Assembly: GCF_003350405.1 (NCBI RefSeq)
Contig: NZ_QQAW01000006.1
Coordinates: 62,001-126,000, forward strand
Reading direction: 5' to 3'
From: Gluconacetobacter liquefaciens
GTDB lineage: Bacteria; Pseudomonadota; Alphaproteobacteria; Acetobacterales; Acetobacteraceae
DNA length: 64,000 bases
Part shown: piece by piece, positions 9,660 to 17,564 of the stretch
Position numbering within the stretch: position 1 is the first letter of the stretch
How the letters are laid out: each line of letters starts with the position of its first letter
Program-made: the position numbers and the translations under genes
The notes under the pieces: generated by a model
What the model was told of the DNA's origin: nothing
Databases searched by the model: none
What the model saw: the letters and a program-made list of their open reading frames with translations, nothing else

Positions 9660-10658
9660 TCAGCGCAGTTCCAGTCCACGCCCAGACGTCACCAGCCTGA
9701 CATGGAACATGCGGCAAAGGCTGCGGGCGAACGTCTCAGGCTCGGTCAGCGAAAAAATCCCGTCAATCCGCTGACGCAAGAGCACCGCGTCGGAAGAGAA
9801 TATTTTTCTATCGTTATAGAAATTGATGTTTCTGAGCGCCTCGCCGACCGAAGTGGCCCGCAATTCCAGCCGCCCATGGCTCCAGGCAGAGACATACTCC
9901 AGGTCATCCGCGCTCAGGCTCCCCTCCTCCCACCTGCCGGAAGGCGTCAGCCGGACCCATTGCCCCCGGCGCAGCATATGCCCAGGCCGCCCGGCACCAC
10001 GCCGCAGTCGGGCGTCTCCATCCAGCAACAGTGCGCTTTCCCCCTCGGGGTCACATCGCATCACGAGCGATGCCGCCACGGTATCAAGCTCCACGCTCCC
10101 AGCCCGTATCGAGATCGGCCCTTGCCGCCAGTCTACCCTGACACGCCCTGCCAGGAGATCGGCATAGATCCGGGCCCCTCGCTTCAGGCAAAGAATCTGC
10201 GAGGTACGATCAAGGCGAAAATCCCCACCGGTCAGTCGAACAGGCTTCGGCAATTCCGAACCCGAACGAAAAAATCGCACCGGCTCACACGCCGCTCCGG
10301 GCTCAGCCGTCGCACCCAGCGTCACGCCGACCAGCAGCGAAGCCGCAACCGATCCCACCATCCGGCGCCGTCCCACGAAACCGGGCGCCACAGGTTCCTC
10401 CGCCGGCACCGTCCCGTCGGGAACCCGAAAAGCCGCAACGCGATCGGCCGAACGCCACAGCGCCTTCGCCCGCAGGAAGGCCCCCTGATGCCGGCTATCC
10501 GCCGTCAGCCATGCATCCAGTTCCCGAGCCACCTCGGGCGCAAGCGCGCCACGATCCAGCCGAATGACCCAGGCGAATGCCGCCTCATCGACCGGATGCA
10601 CGCATTTCTCAGCATTTCCCGGCATCGCGTCGTCGTGTTGCGCGAACATCCCCGCCAT
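9660..10658 (-). CDS. FecR-type anti-sigma/signal-transducing regulator
   Basis: Inner-membrane regulator of about 332 residues that relays ligand occupancy from an STN-bearing receptor to an ECF sigma factor. The N-terminal cytoplasmic DUF4880-like part (AFAWVIRLDRGALAPEVARELDAW) is followed by a hydrophobic segment after RRR (MVGSVAASLLVGVTLGA) and a periplasmic FecR-like region (GGDFRLDRTSQILCLKRGARIY, LLAGRVRVDWRQGPISI). The C-terminal part (VGEALRNINFYNDRKI) resembles the STN-contact domain. Start candidates are ATG at 10658, 10649 and 10625; I use 10658, which overlaps the end of the sigma gene and suggests coupling. The 137-base gap to the receptor may hold a sigma-dependent promoter, not identified here. 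Confidence 0.85.
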   Translation of the reverse strand: MAGMFAQHDDAMPGNAEKCVHPVDEAAFAWVIRLDRGALAPEVARELDAWLTADSRHQGAFLRAKALWRSADRVAAFRVPDGTVPAEEPVAPGFVGRRRMVGSVAASLLVGVTLGATAEPGAACEPVRFFRSGSELPKPVRLTGGDFRLDRTSQILCLKRGARIYADLLAGRVRVDWRQGPISIRAGSVELDTVAASLVMRCDPEGESALLLDGDARLRRGAGRPGHMLRRGQWVRLTPSGRWEEGSLSADDLEYVSAWSHGRLELRATSVGEALRNINFYNDRKIFSSDAVLLRQRIDGIFSLTEPETFARSLCRMFHVRLVTSGRGLELR

Positions 10659-11187
10659 CAGCAGGCCGTTCGCCGGGGCCAGGCTCGCTGAACATGCCAT
10701 TGAGCGCACGCAATGCCCTGGCCAATTGTTTTTCGACCACGCTTTCCGACACGCCCATGCGCTGCGCAACCTCGCGCTGCGATAATCCGTCGAGTTTTCT
10801 GTGCAGGAGAATATGGCGACAACGCTGCGGTAGCTCCTCGATGAACGTATAGAGACGGGCAAGCTCCTGCCGGGCGCCGAGCGCCCGCTCGGCATCCGCC
10901 CCGTCATCCACGATGCTTTGCGCGTCGAAATCCGTCAGCGCCGTGATGGAAATAATGCGTGAGCGCCGATAGTGGCGCAGCACCACGCTACGGGCGACCG
11001 TAAACAGGTAGGCGCGCGGATTGCGGATACCGGCGATATCGGCCGTAATCATCGCCGCGTAGCTGTCCTGGACGATATCGTCGATATCGATATCCCGAAA
11101 CCGGCGCAGCCATGTCCGCAAGGCTGCTTCATGCGGCAGAACCTGACTGGCAACCCAGGAGATTCGCTCGTCATCCGAAGGCAGCAT
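10609..11187 (-). CDS. FecI-type ECF sigma factor
   Basis: Extracytoplasmic-function sigma factor of about 192 residues. Region 2 is visible as DIDIDDIVQDSYAAMI and NPRAYLFTVARSVVLRHYRR, region 4 as LDGLSQREVAQRMGVSESVVEKQLARAL, a pattern typical of the FecI group. The ATG at 11187 (MLPSDDERISW) gives a normal length; a GTG at 11259 would add 24 residues of unconserved sequence. It overlaps the fecR-like gene and is followed by an STN-domain TonB receptor, so it is expected to switch on the receptor gene when the receptor is occupied. No Fur box was recognised upstream, so iron control is not implied by the sequence. Confidence 0.9.
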   Translation of the reverse strand: MLPSDDERISWVASQVLPHEAALRTWLRRFRDIDIDDIVQDSYAAMITADIAGIRNPRAYLFTVARSVVLRHYRRSRIISITALTDFDAQSIVDDGADAERALGARQELARLYTFIEELPQRCRHILLHRKLDGLSQREVAQRMGVSESVVEKQLARALRALNGMFSEPGPGERPADGGDVRATRRRDAGKC

Positions 11188-11429
11188 CCCGGTCCCCGCA
11201 CGAAGGAATCCATATTCCCCGTCCCGGCGACCAGATCCCGGACGTCCAGGAAACAGCACGGAAACTGTGGAAAGGTGTTGGCGGAAACTAGAGCAAAGTT
11301 CGCAAGACTGATGTTGAAATTATGATGACAATCGAATCTGGCAGAAGAAAGAATAATTCGGTGCCTGACCAGGGACGCACACAGGCGGCAATCCGTCCCG
11401 CATCCTAGATCAGGCTCCTGACAGACCTT

Positions 11430-12650
11430 TCAAGACCGGTCATAAACGGCGCGGGCCGCCTCGATCGCCGCCCCCGCCGGCGGCACATACCCCTCTGCAC
11501 GCAGCACGGCGTCCAGCGCGCCAAGCGTGATCAGCACCTTGTGCCGCATCGCATTGTAGCCCATCGCCCCGATCCGCCAGATCTTCCCCGCCAGCGGCCC
11601 GAACGCGGTGCCGATCTCGATCTCGAACTCCCCGCGCATCCGCGCCCGCACCCGCTCGCCATCCACGCCATCGGGAATATACACCCCCGTCACGTTGGTC
11701 ATGCGGTAGGCATCCTGCCCATACAGCGTCAGCCCCATCGCCCGCAGCCCCGCACTCATCGCCGCGCCCGCCGCCCGATGCCGCGCGAAACGCGCCTCCA
11801 GCCCTTCTTCCACCATCACCCGCGCCGCCTCGCGCGCCGCATACAGCATGCTGGTCGCCTCGGTATGGTGGTTCAGCCGCTTCTCCGACCAGTAGTCCAT
11901 GATCATCGCCAGATCGAAGTAATTCGACCGGATCAGCGCCCCCGGCCCCTCGTCCAGGTCCGCCCCGCGTATCCCCGCCTCCACATGCCGCCTCTTCATG
12001 ATATGCGCCGCCGCCCGGTCGGAAATCGTGATCGGCGAAGACCCCGGCGGCCCGCCCAGGCATTTCTGCAGGCCACCCGTCACCACATCCACGCCCCACG
12101 CATCCGTCGCAACCGCCATCCCGCCCAGCGTCGCCGTGGCATCGACATAGGACAGCACACCATGCCGCCGGCACAGCGCACCCACACCGTCCAGCGGCTG
12201 GGCCATCGTCGTCGAGGTATCGCCATGGATCGCCGCCAGCACCTGCGGCCGATGCTCCACAATCGCCGCCTCGATCTGCTCCAGGCTCGCCACCTCGCCC
12301 CACGGAATATCCAGCGTGCGGATCTCCGCCCCGATCCGCTGCCCGATCTCCGACAGCAGCAGCCCGAACCGCCCCGCCTGGATCACCAGCAGCCGCGCCC
12401 CCGGCTCGACCAGCGACACCAGGGCCGCCTCGATCCCAGCCCGCGCCGTGCCGTCCACCAGAAACGTCCAACGGTTCTCCGTCATTAACACGCGGCGATA
12501 CAGCGCCATCGTCTCGTTCATGTACCCCGTCATCTCCGGGTCGAACTGCCCCAGCATGTCCGCCGACATCGCACGCAGCACCCGCGGATGCACATTCACC
12601 GGGCCAGGCCCCATCAAAAGCCGATGCGGCGGGTCAATCTGTCCGAACAT
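11430..12650 (-). CDS. pucG: (S)-ureidoglycine-glyoxylate aminotransferase-like PLP enzyme
   Basis: Fold-type I PLP aminotransferase of 406 residues in the alanine/serine-glyoxylate group. The PLP lysine is Lys196 in GGLQKCLGGPPGSSPI. Two features favour PucG over ordinary AGT: LGQFDPEM has Gln35 where AGT enzymes usually have His, and RLNHHTEATSMLY has Asn260; as I recall, Gln37 and Asn264 are the specificity residues of Bacillus PucG. PucG transfers the amino group of ureidoglycine, a purine breakdown product, to glyoxylate, giving oxalurate and glycine. It lies downstream of a GntR gene and has its own candidate operator 85 bases upstream. A divergent operon nearby encodes an AllD-like dehydrogenase, another oxalurate-forming type. 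Confidence 0.78.
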   Translation of the reverse strand: MFGQIDPPHRLLMGPGPVNVHPRVLRAMSADMLGQFDPEMTGYMNETMALYRRVLMTENRWTFLVDGTARAGIEAALVSLVEPGARLLVIQAGRFGLLLSEIGQRIGAEIRTLDIPWGEVASLEQIEAAIVEHRPQVLAAIHGDTSTTMAQPLDGVGALCRRHGVLSYVDATATLGGMAVATDAWGVDVVTGGLQKCLGGPPGSSPITISDRAAAHIMKRRHVEAGIRGADLDEGPGALIRSNYFDLAMIMDYWSEKRLNHHTEATSMLYAAREAARVMVEEGLEARFARHRAAGAAMSAGLRAMGLTLYGQDAYRMTNVTGVYIPDGVDGERVRARMRGEFEIEIGTAFGPLAGKIWRIGAMGYNAMRHKVLITLGALDAVLRAEGYVPPAGAAIEAARAVYDRS

Positions 12651-12731
12651 CCTGGCTCTCCTTTTTCCTCAGCCCAATCCCGGCCTCTCGCCGTGCATGC
12701 ACGCGGCAAGAAATAATCCGAATCCCGTACA

Positions 12732-12747
12732 ATCTTGTATACAAGAC
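12732..12747 (+). promoter_or_regulatory. GntR operator site A, upstream of pucG-like gene
   Basis: ATCTTGTATACAAGAC contains a perfect 14-bp palindrome (12733-12746, centre TATA). It matches the FCD-type GntR recognition pattern TNGTNNNACNA and recurs, slightly changed, at two other places around the GntR gene. It lies between the gntR stop and the pucG start, implying a separate regulated promoter for pucG. Confidence 0.7.
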
Positions 12748-12779
12748 AACCCGAAACACAATCGGAATCGTCCGTCAGC

Positions 12780-13523
12780 TTACGTGCCCGATCCCTGCAA
12801 CGCGGCTTTCAGATGGTCCAACCGGCTCGCCGCGCTGCGATAGTTCAGCGCCTTTTCGACATGCCGGAGATGGACATCCATCAGGCGCGCGGCCTCGGTG
12901 GAGTTCCCCTTTTCCAGCGCGTCGATAATCTCCCCATGCTCGCCGCAGGATTCGTGCGCGTCGTGTGATGACTGATACAGGGCGGCGATCAGCACCGTGC
13001 GCGTCGTAAGGTCCTGCAGCAGCGACGCCAGGACCGGATTGCCCAGCGTCTCGGCCAGGCAGACGTGAAAATGCCCCAGAAGATAACTGCGCTCCGCCCG
13101 GTCGCCGCTGGCAATCGCTTTCTGCTCAGCCCGCACATGGTCGCGCAATGCCCTGATCATCCCCGGACTGGCCCGGTCCAGCGTCACCAGCATGCCGACC
13201 TCCAGGGCCCGCCGCGCATCGATGGTATGCCGCGCCTCCTCGACGGAAGGCTCGATGACGAACCAGCCCCGCCGCGAGGAAACTTCCACGATCCCCCGCG
13301 CCTGAAGGCGCATCATCGCCTCGCGAACGAGCGTGCGCGACACGCCGAAAATCTCCGACAGCTCCTTCTCGCCCAGACGTTCGCCCGGCGCGATACGCCC
13401 GGAGAGCGCCGCATGGATAATGCGATCCTCGATCAGGTGCGGGTTCTTGTGTGCATCTTTTTCGGCTTCATCTCGCATACAAGAAGTATGCGCAGACCGA
13501 TGCGGTTCGGCAATCGTCATCAT
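12780..13523 (-). CDS. GntR-family transcriptional regulator (FCD/FadR subfamily)
   Basis: DNA-binding regulator of up to 247 residues. The winged HTH is at about residues 30-95 (LIEDRIIHAALSGRIAPGERL, LSEIFGVSRTLVREAMMRLQARGIVEV), followed by an all-helical FCD ligand-binding domain with metal-site-like histidines (HFHVCLAETLGNPVL, DVHLRHVEKAL). FCD regulators usually sense small carboxylates. Candidate operators flank it on both sides and one overlaps its own 5' end, predicting autoregulation. The start is uncertain: ATGs at 13523 and 13520 lack a ribosome site, and the next ATG at 13478 (232 residues) lies inside operator C. It sits between pucG and the divergent receptor-symporter-dehydrogenase operon. 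Confidence 0.88.
   Translation of the reverse strand: MMTIAEPHRSAHTSCMRDEAEKDAHKNPHLIEDRIIHAALSGRIAPGERLGEKELSEIFGVSRTLVREAMMRLQARGIVEVSSRRGWFVIEPSVEEARHTIDARRALEVGMLVTLDRASPGMIRALRDHVRAEQKAIASGDRAERSYLLGHFHVCLAETLGNPVLASLLQDLTTRTVLIAALYQSSHDAHESCGEHGEIIDALEKGNSTEAARLMDVHLRHVEKALNYRSAASRLDHLKAALQGSGT
13470..13485 (-). promoter_or_regulatory. GntR operator site C, at the 5' end of the regulator gene
   Basis: Read on the minus strand this is TTCTTGTATGCGAGAT, matching sites A and B at the core TCTTGTATrC. The region also forms a separate inverted repeat, CGCATAC-AAGAA-GTATGCG (13474-13492, 7-bp arms). It lies just inside the annotated 5' end of the regulator, or spans its start codon if the 13478 ATG is used, so autoregulation is plausible. 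Confidence 0.5.
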
Positions 13524-13910
13524 GTCGGGGCACGGCAGACAGCCTCTACCTCACGCTACCCGGCGTCGATGATTTTTTATTCAATTGCCCATCGAAATGA
13601 ATGATGTTTGTGCAAAAAAAATAGCCGCCCATATACACCCAGTCGAAAAACCATTTTTATACATTTAAATCAATTAGTTAATTCATTTCGTAAATTTTCT
13701 GTCACATTTGAATTCCGGCGCATTTTTCGAAAGCGTTTCGTTCCGGATTGTTTTAAATCTTGTATGCAACATTCCTTCTCAGAAATTCTTCGATTTGTAG
13801 ACCAGCCTAAAACATCATTTCATATATGAAATCATAGACACCACGCCGACCAGCCCTCGCGCCAACACCGACTCAGCAGGGTCCGACCAGACCAGACAAG
13901 GAAGACAGAC
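13524..13910. promoter_or_regulatory. AT-rich divergent promoter region
   Basis: This 387-base region separates the GntR gene from the TonB receptor gene. About 13560-13840 is strikingly AT-rich for this genome (runs such as TTTTTTATTCAATT and ATACATTTAAATCAATTAG). It contains operator site B at 13757-13772. A 73-codon open frame here (13608-13829) looks like chance. Expected to hold the promoters of both transcripts; a specific -35/-10 pair is not called. Confidence 0.6.
13757..13772 (+). promoter_or_regulatory. GntR operator site B, upstream of TonB receptor operon
   Basis: ATCTTGTATGCAACAT agrees with site A at 13 of 16 positions, including ATCTTGTAT and the following CAA. It sits 139 bases before the receptor ATG in an AT-rich promoter region, so it probably places the receptor-symporter-dehydrogenase operon under the neighbouring GntR regulator. 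Confidence 0.65.
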
Positions 13911-16226
13911 ATGCTCATCCCGTGCCGCGCCGAGCTTTCATTCCGGAAGCAGGCCATCATGACCAGTGTCCTGGCAGGCGTTATCCTGCCGCTGCCGGCC
14001 TTGGCCGACACGACCGGACAGACCGCGCCCGCCGGCTTACCGGCACGCACCGCGCCAGCACACGCCACAACCCCCGCATCGACCGAAGCCGTCATGGTTT
14101 CCGCACGCAGGGGCGCGAGCGGGGCCGGCCAGCACAATGCCCATTCGGAAACGCTGATTTCCCGTCAGGAACTGACCAACCGCAACATCCGCGTCATGAC
14201 CGACATCCAGCGCGTGGCACCCAACCTCACCATCCAGCCGTCCTTCGGCTCAGGCGCCCTCAACTTCACCCTGCGCGGCGTCGGCCTCATGGACTTCACG
14301 CAGAACAACACGCCTTCGACCATGCCGTATCTCGACGGCGTGGCGCTGCCGGTCTCGATCATGACGACGGGCATGATGTTCGACCTCGACGACATCTCCA
14401 TCGCCGCCGGCCCCTCGGGCTACACCCACGGCCAGGCCACCACGGGCGGCGAAATCGACTTCCACACCGCCGACCCGACGCGCCAGTTCCACGCCGGCAT
14501 CACCGAAGACATCGCCAGCTACGGTCGCAACCGCGTCGAAGGCTACGTTTCCGGCCCGATCTCCCGCTCCGTGTCGTTCCGTATCGCCGGCCAGTCCATG
14601 ACCGGCGGCGGCTACCAGCACAACGCGGCCGGCCAGGGTTTCGGCAACGCCAATCTCGGCGCCCTGCGCGCCAAGCTGAAATGGGATATCGACGACACGT
14701 CGAACCTGATCATCGGCGGCCACTGGACGACGGACCAGTCGGAATATGCCTCCGGCCACAATCTCTACAATTCCTACAACGTCCCGGTCACGCAGGACAT
14801 CTACCAGACCGAATGGGGCCTGGACCCGCGCTTCGCCAAGATCATCGGCGTCGACGGCAGCAACACCAAGCCGCGCGAAGACAACATCTTCTGGGGCGCG
14901 AACGTACGCTACACGAAGAATTTCTCCTGGGGCCGCCTGTCGACCATCAGCGCCTATGAGATGGCAGACGAGCACGAACTGACCAACCAGACCAATTCGG
15001 TCCTGTCCTACGGCAACATGTTCCGCAACAACCAGACGAACGTGTTCTCGCAGGAAGTCAAACTGGAATCGATCGATCCCAACGCCCGCTTCCATTGGGA
15101 AGCCGGCATGTATTACAGCCGCTCGCGCATGGCGCAGAATTTCTGGTACGATTCTTCCGACCGCCCCGGCACCACCCCGCTGAACGAGACGCGCTACAGG
15201 CAGAATCAGCAGAATTTCAACCAGTATGTGCAGCTTTCCTACCGCATCCTGCCCAAACTGCGCCTGATCGGCGCGATCCTGCACGAATCAGACGACCGGC
15301 AGATGCTCAACGTCACCAGCACGAACTACAATCTCAACACAGGTGCCATCGAGGGCAAGACCAATTTCGGCAACAGCGGCGCACTGAGCAACCAGTTCGG
15401 CGGCCGCGTCGGCGCGCAATACCAGTTCACCCGCAACATCATGGGCTATGTCATGTTCAGCCGCGGCTTCAAGCCGGGCGGCTTCTCGGCCAACATCACA
15501 CAGCAGGCCGCCCAGCTCCGCCCCTTCAAGCCCGAACAGATCCTGACCTATGAAGGCGGGTTCAAGGCCATGCTGTTCGACCGCCGCCTGCGCCTCAATG
15601 CCGCCGGGTTCTATTACGACTACCGCGACCAGCAGCTTCTGGGCACGGTCCTGGTCCCGCCCTACGGCGTGCTGGGCGGCTATGTGAACGCCCCGCGCTC
15701 CTACATCTACGGCGCGGAGTTCGACGCCGAGGCCCACCCGTTCCGCGGCATGGTCCTGACGCAGAATTTCGGCTACCAGAACGGCGTCTACACACAGTTC
15801 CAAAGCCTCAACCGCTCGGCCACCACGGCCAATTTCGCCGCCACCGGCGTCTGGCAGGCCATCAACACCAATTATAACAACGTCAATATGGGCCTGGCCA
15901 ACCTCACCCTGTCGGGTGCCGCCACCTACACATGGAACGTCTTCCGCGACTACCGGATGACGTTCGACGTCGATTATTCCTATCGCGGCCGCCAGACCCA
16001 ACCGCAATATATCGGCCAGACCGGCATCTATCGTTCGCCGGCTTATTTCCTGGTCAACTCGTTCCTGACCTTCGCGGCGCCGAAGCAGCATTGGTCGGTC
16101 ACCGTCTACGGCCAGAACCTGGCCGACCGCCGCTACTGGCTGTCGGCCGGCACCCAGGCCACCTTCTACGGCGTCATCCCCGGCATGCCGCGCTTCGTCG
16201 GCGCGCGCATCAACTACACCTACTAA
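13911..16226 (+). CDS. TonB-dependent receptor of the GntR-linked ureide-type module
   Basis: Outer-membrane TonB-dependent receptor of 771 residues without an STN domain. A signal peptide (ILPLPALAD) precedes a TonB-box-like segment (TEAVMVSARRG), the plug (TDIQRVAPNLTIQPS, FTLRGVGLMDFTQNNTPS) and a barrel ending in the aromatic GARINYTY, as expected for BAM-dependent assembly. AAGGAAG upstream of the ATG is a good ribosome site. Only 45 bases separate it from the symporter gene, so receptor, symporter and dehydrogenase form an operon. The linkage suggests uptake of the compound catabolised by the linked enzymes, possibly a purine-derived ureide or a metal complex of a carboxylate (inference). 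Confidence 0.92.
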   Translation: MLIPCRAELSFRKQAIMTSVLAGVILPLPALADTTGQTAPAGLPARTAPAHATTPASTEAVMVSARRGASGAGQHNAHSETLISRQELTNRNIRVMTDIQRVAPNLTIQPSFGSGALNFTLRGVGLMDFTQNNTPSTMPYLDGVALPVSIMTTGMMFDLDDISIAAGPSGYTHGQATTGGEIDFHTADPTRQFHAGITEDIASYGRNRVEGYVSGPISRSVSFRIAGQSMTGGGYQHNAAGQGFGNANLGALRAKLKWDIDDTSNLIIGGHWTTDQSEYASGHNLYNSYNVPVTQDIYQTEWGLDPRFAKIIGVDGSNTKPREDNIFWGANVRYTKNFSWGRLSTISAYEMADEHELTNQTNSVLSYGNMFRNNQTNVFSQEVKLESIDPNARFHWEAGMYYSRSRMAQNFWYDSSDRPGTTPLNETRYRQNQQNFNQYVQLSYRILPKLRLIGAILHESDDRQMLNVTSTNYNLNTGAIEGKTNFGNSGALSNQFGGRVGAQYQFTRNIMGYVMFSRGFKPGGFSANITQQAAQLRPFKPEQILTYEGGFKAMLFDRRLRLNAAGFYYDYRDQQLLGTVLVPPYGVLGGYVNAPRSYIYGAEFDAEAHPFRGMVLTQNFGYQNGVYTQFQSLNRSATTANFAATGVWQAINTNYNNVNMGLANLTLSGAATYTWNVFRDYRMTFDVDYSYRGRQTQPQYIGQTGIYRSPAYFLVNSFLTFAAPKQHWSVTVYGQNLADRRYWLSAGTQATFYGVIPGMPRFVGARINYTY

Positions 16227-16271
16227 GCCGGCCCGAAACGCCTCCCCGTCACCAGCAAGGACCCCCACCGG

Positions 16272-17564
16272 ATGAACGAGACGACCCTCCCCGCGACACA
16301 GGCCGGACCCACCGCGCGCCCCGGCATGTTCCTCCAGGTCGTCATCGCCACCCTGCTGGGCCTGGCACTGGGCGTCTTCGCGCCGGGCCTCGCCGCGCAG
16401 ACACGCTGGGCCAGCGATCTGTTCCTGCACCTGATCGTCATGGCGGTGGGGCCATTGCTGTTCTGCATCGTGGTCACCGGCATCGTCGGCGCCGGCTCCC
16501 TGCGCACGGTGGGGCGGCTGGGCGCCAAGGCGCTGCTTTATTTCGAGGCCATGACCACACTGGTCCTCCTCGTCGCGGTCGGCATCGCGATGCTTCTCCA
16601 ACCCGGCCGCGGCATCGTCTTCACCCCCACGGCCGACGATACCCGCGTCATCTCGTCCTACGCCCACAACGCCCATGTCATGCACGAAGGCGGCGTCACG
16701 GAATTTCTGCTGGGGCTGATCCCCCACACGCCCGCCGACGCCTTCGCGCAGGGCAACGTGCTCCAGATCCTCTTCTTCGCCATCCTGTTCGGCTGCTGCC
16801 TCAGCCAGATCGGCGAAGCCGGCACGCCGATCGTCCGCCTGATCGACGCCCTGTCCGCCCTGTTCTCGCGCATGATGCGCTTCATCATCGCGCTGGCACC
16901 GCTCGGCGTGTTCGGTGCCATGGCCACCACGACCGCGCGCTACGGCCTGGGCGCGATCGGGCATCTGGCAGCCTTCGTCGTCCTGTATTTCGTGGTCATC
17001 ACCCTGTTCGTCATCGGCGGACTGGGTCTCTGCCTGCGCCTCTCAGGCGTCAGCCCAATCCGGTTCTTCCGGTTTTTCCGCACCGAATTCGCCATCACCT
17101 TCGCCACCACGGCGTCCGACGCGGTACTGCCCAGCATCATGGCCAAGCTGGAACAACTCGGCGTGGACCGCCAGGTCGTCGGGCTGGTGGTCCCGGCCGG
17201 CTATTCCTTCAACCTCGACGCCCTGTCGATCTATCTGGGCCTCGCCGTCATCTTCCTCGCCCAGGCCACAGGCACGGTCCTGAGCGCGTGGCAGATCATG
17301 ATCATGCTCGCAACGGCCTTGGTCACCTCCAAAGGCGCCCACGGCGTCCCCGGCATCGCCATCGTGGTGCTGGCCGCCACGCTCTCCGCCATTCCATCGA
17401 TCCCCGTCGCCAGCCTGGTGATGCTTCTGGCAGTGGACTGGTTCGTCGGCATCGCCCGCGCGGTCGGTAACCTGGCCGGCAACTGCGTAGCCCCAGTGGT
17501 GATCGGCGCCTGGGAAGGCAAGCTGGACCGCAAACGCGCCGCCGAAATCCTGGGCCAGGCATGA
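16272..17564 (+). CDS. Dicarboxylate/amino acid:cation symporter (DAACS/DctA family)
   Basis: Inner-membrane sodium- or proton-coupled carrier of 430 residues with about eight membrane segments. Family hallmarks are present: FATTASDAVLPSIM (the serine-rich hairpin loop, here reduced), GYSFNLDALSIYLG (usually GYSFNLDGTxIY), LVTSKGAHGVPG, and the final substrate/cation helix IARAVGNLAGNCVAPVV. The change of DGT to DAL next to the substrate site suggests an unusual substrate. It follows the TonB receptor by 45 bases and its stop overlaps the next start in ATGA. Likely moves the receptor's cargo from periplasm to cytoplasm. C4-dicarboxylate and glutamate are the family norm; a ureidocarboxylate is inferred only from neighbours. 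Confidence 0.9.
   Translation: MNETTLPATQAGPTARPGMFLQVVIATLLGLALGVFAPGLAAQTRWASDLFLHLIVMAVGPLLFCIVVTGIVGAGSLRTVGRLGAKALLYFEAMTTLVLLVAVGIAMLLQPGRGIVFTPTADDTRVISSYAHNAHVMHEGGVTEFLLGLIPHTPADAFAQGNVLQILFFAILFGCCLSQIGEAGTPIVRLIDALSALFSRMMRFIIALAPLGVFGAMATTTARYGLGAIGHLAAFVVLYFVVITLFVIGGLGLCLRLSGVSPIRFFRFFRTEFAITFATTASDAVLPSIMAKLEQLGVDRQVVGLVVPAGYSFNLDALSIYLGLAVIFLAQATGTVLSAWQIMIMLATALVTSKGAHGVPGIAIVVLAATLSAIPSIPVASLVMLLAVDWFVGIARAVGNLAGNCVAPVVIGAWEGKLDRKRAAEILGQA

Noticed and set aside
13608-13829. 73-codon frame in the AT-rich region before the receptor gene
   Set aside because: Biased composition, no ribosome site, and it contains the candidate GntR operator B, so the region is better read as regulatory.
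15288-16964. Long minus-strand open frame (558 codons) opposite the TonB receptor and symporter
   Set aside because: It crosses two well-supported genes and has a low-complexity, E/A/G/D-rich sequence without motifs.
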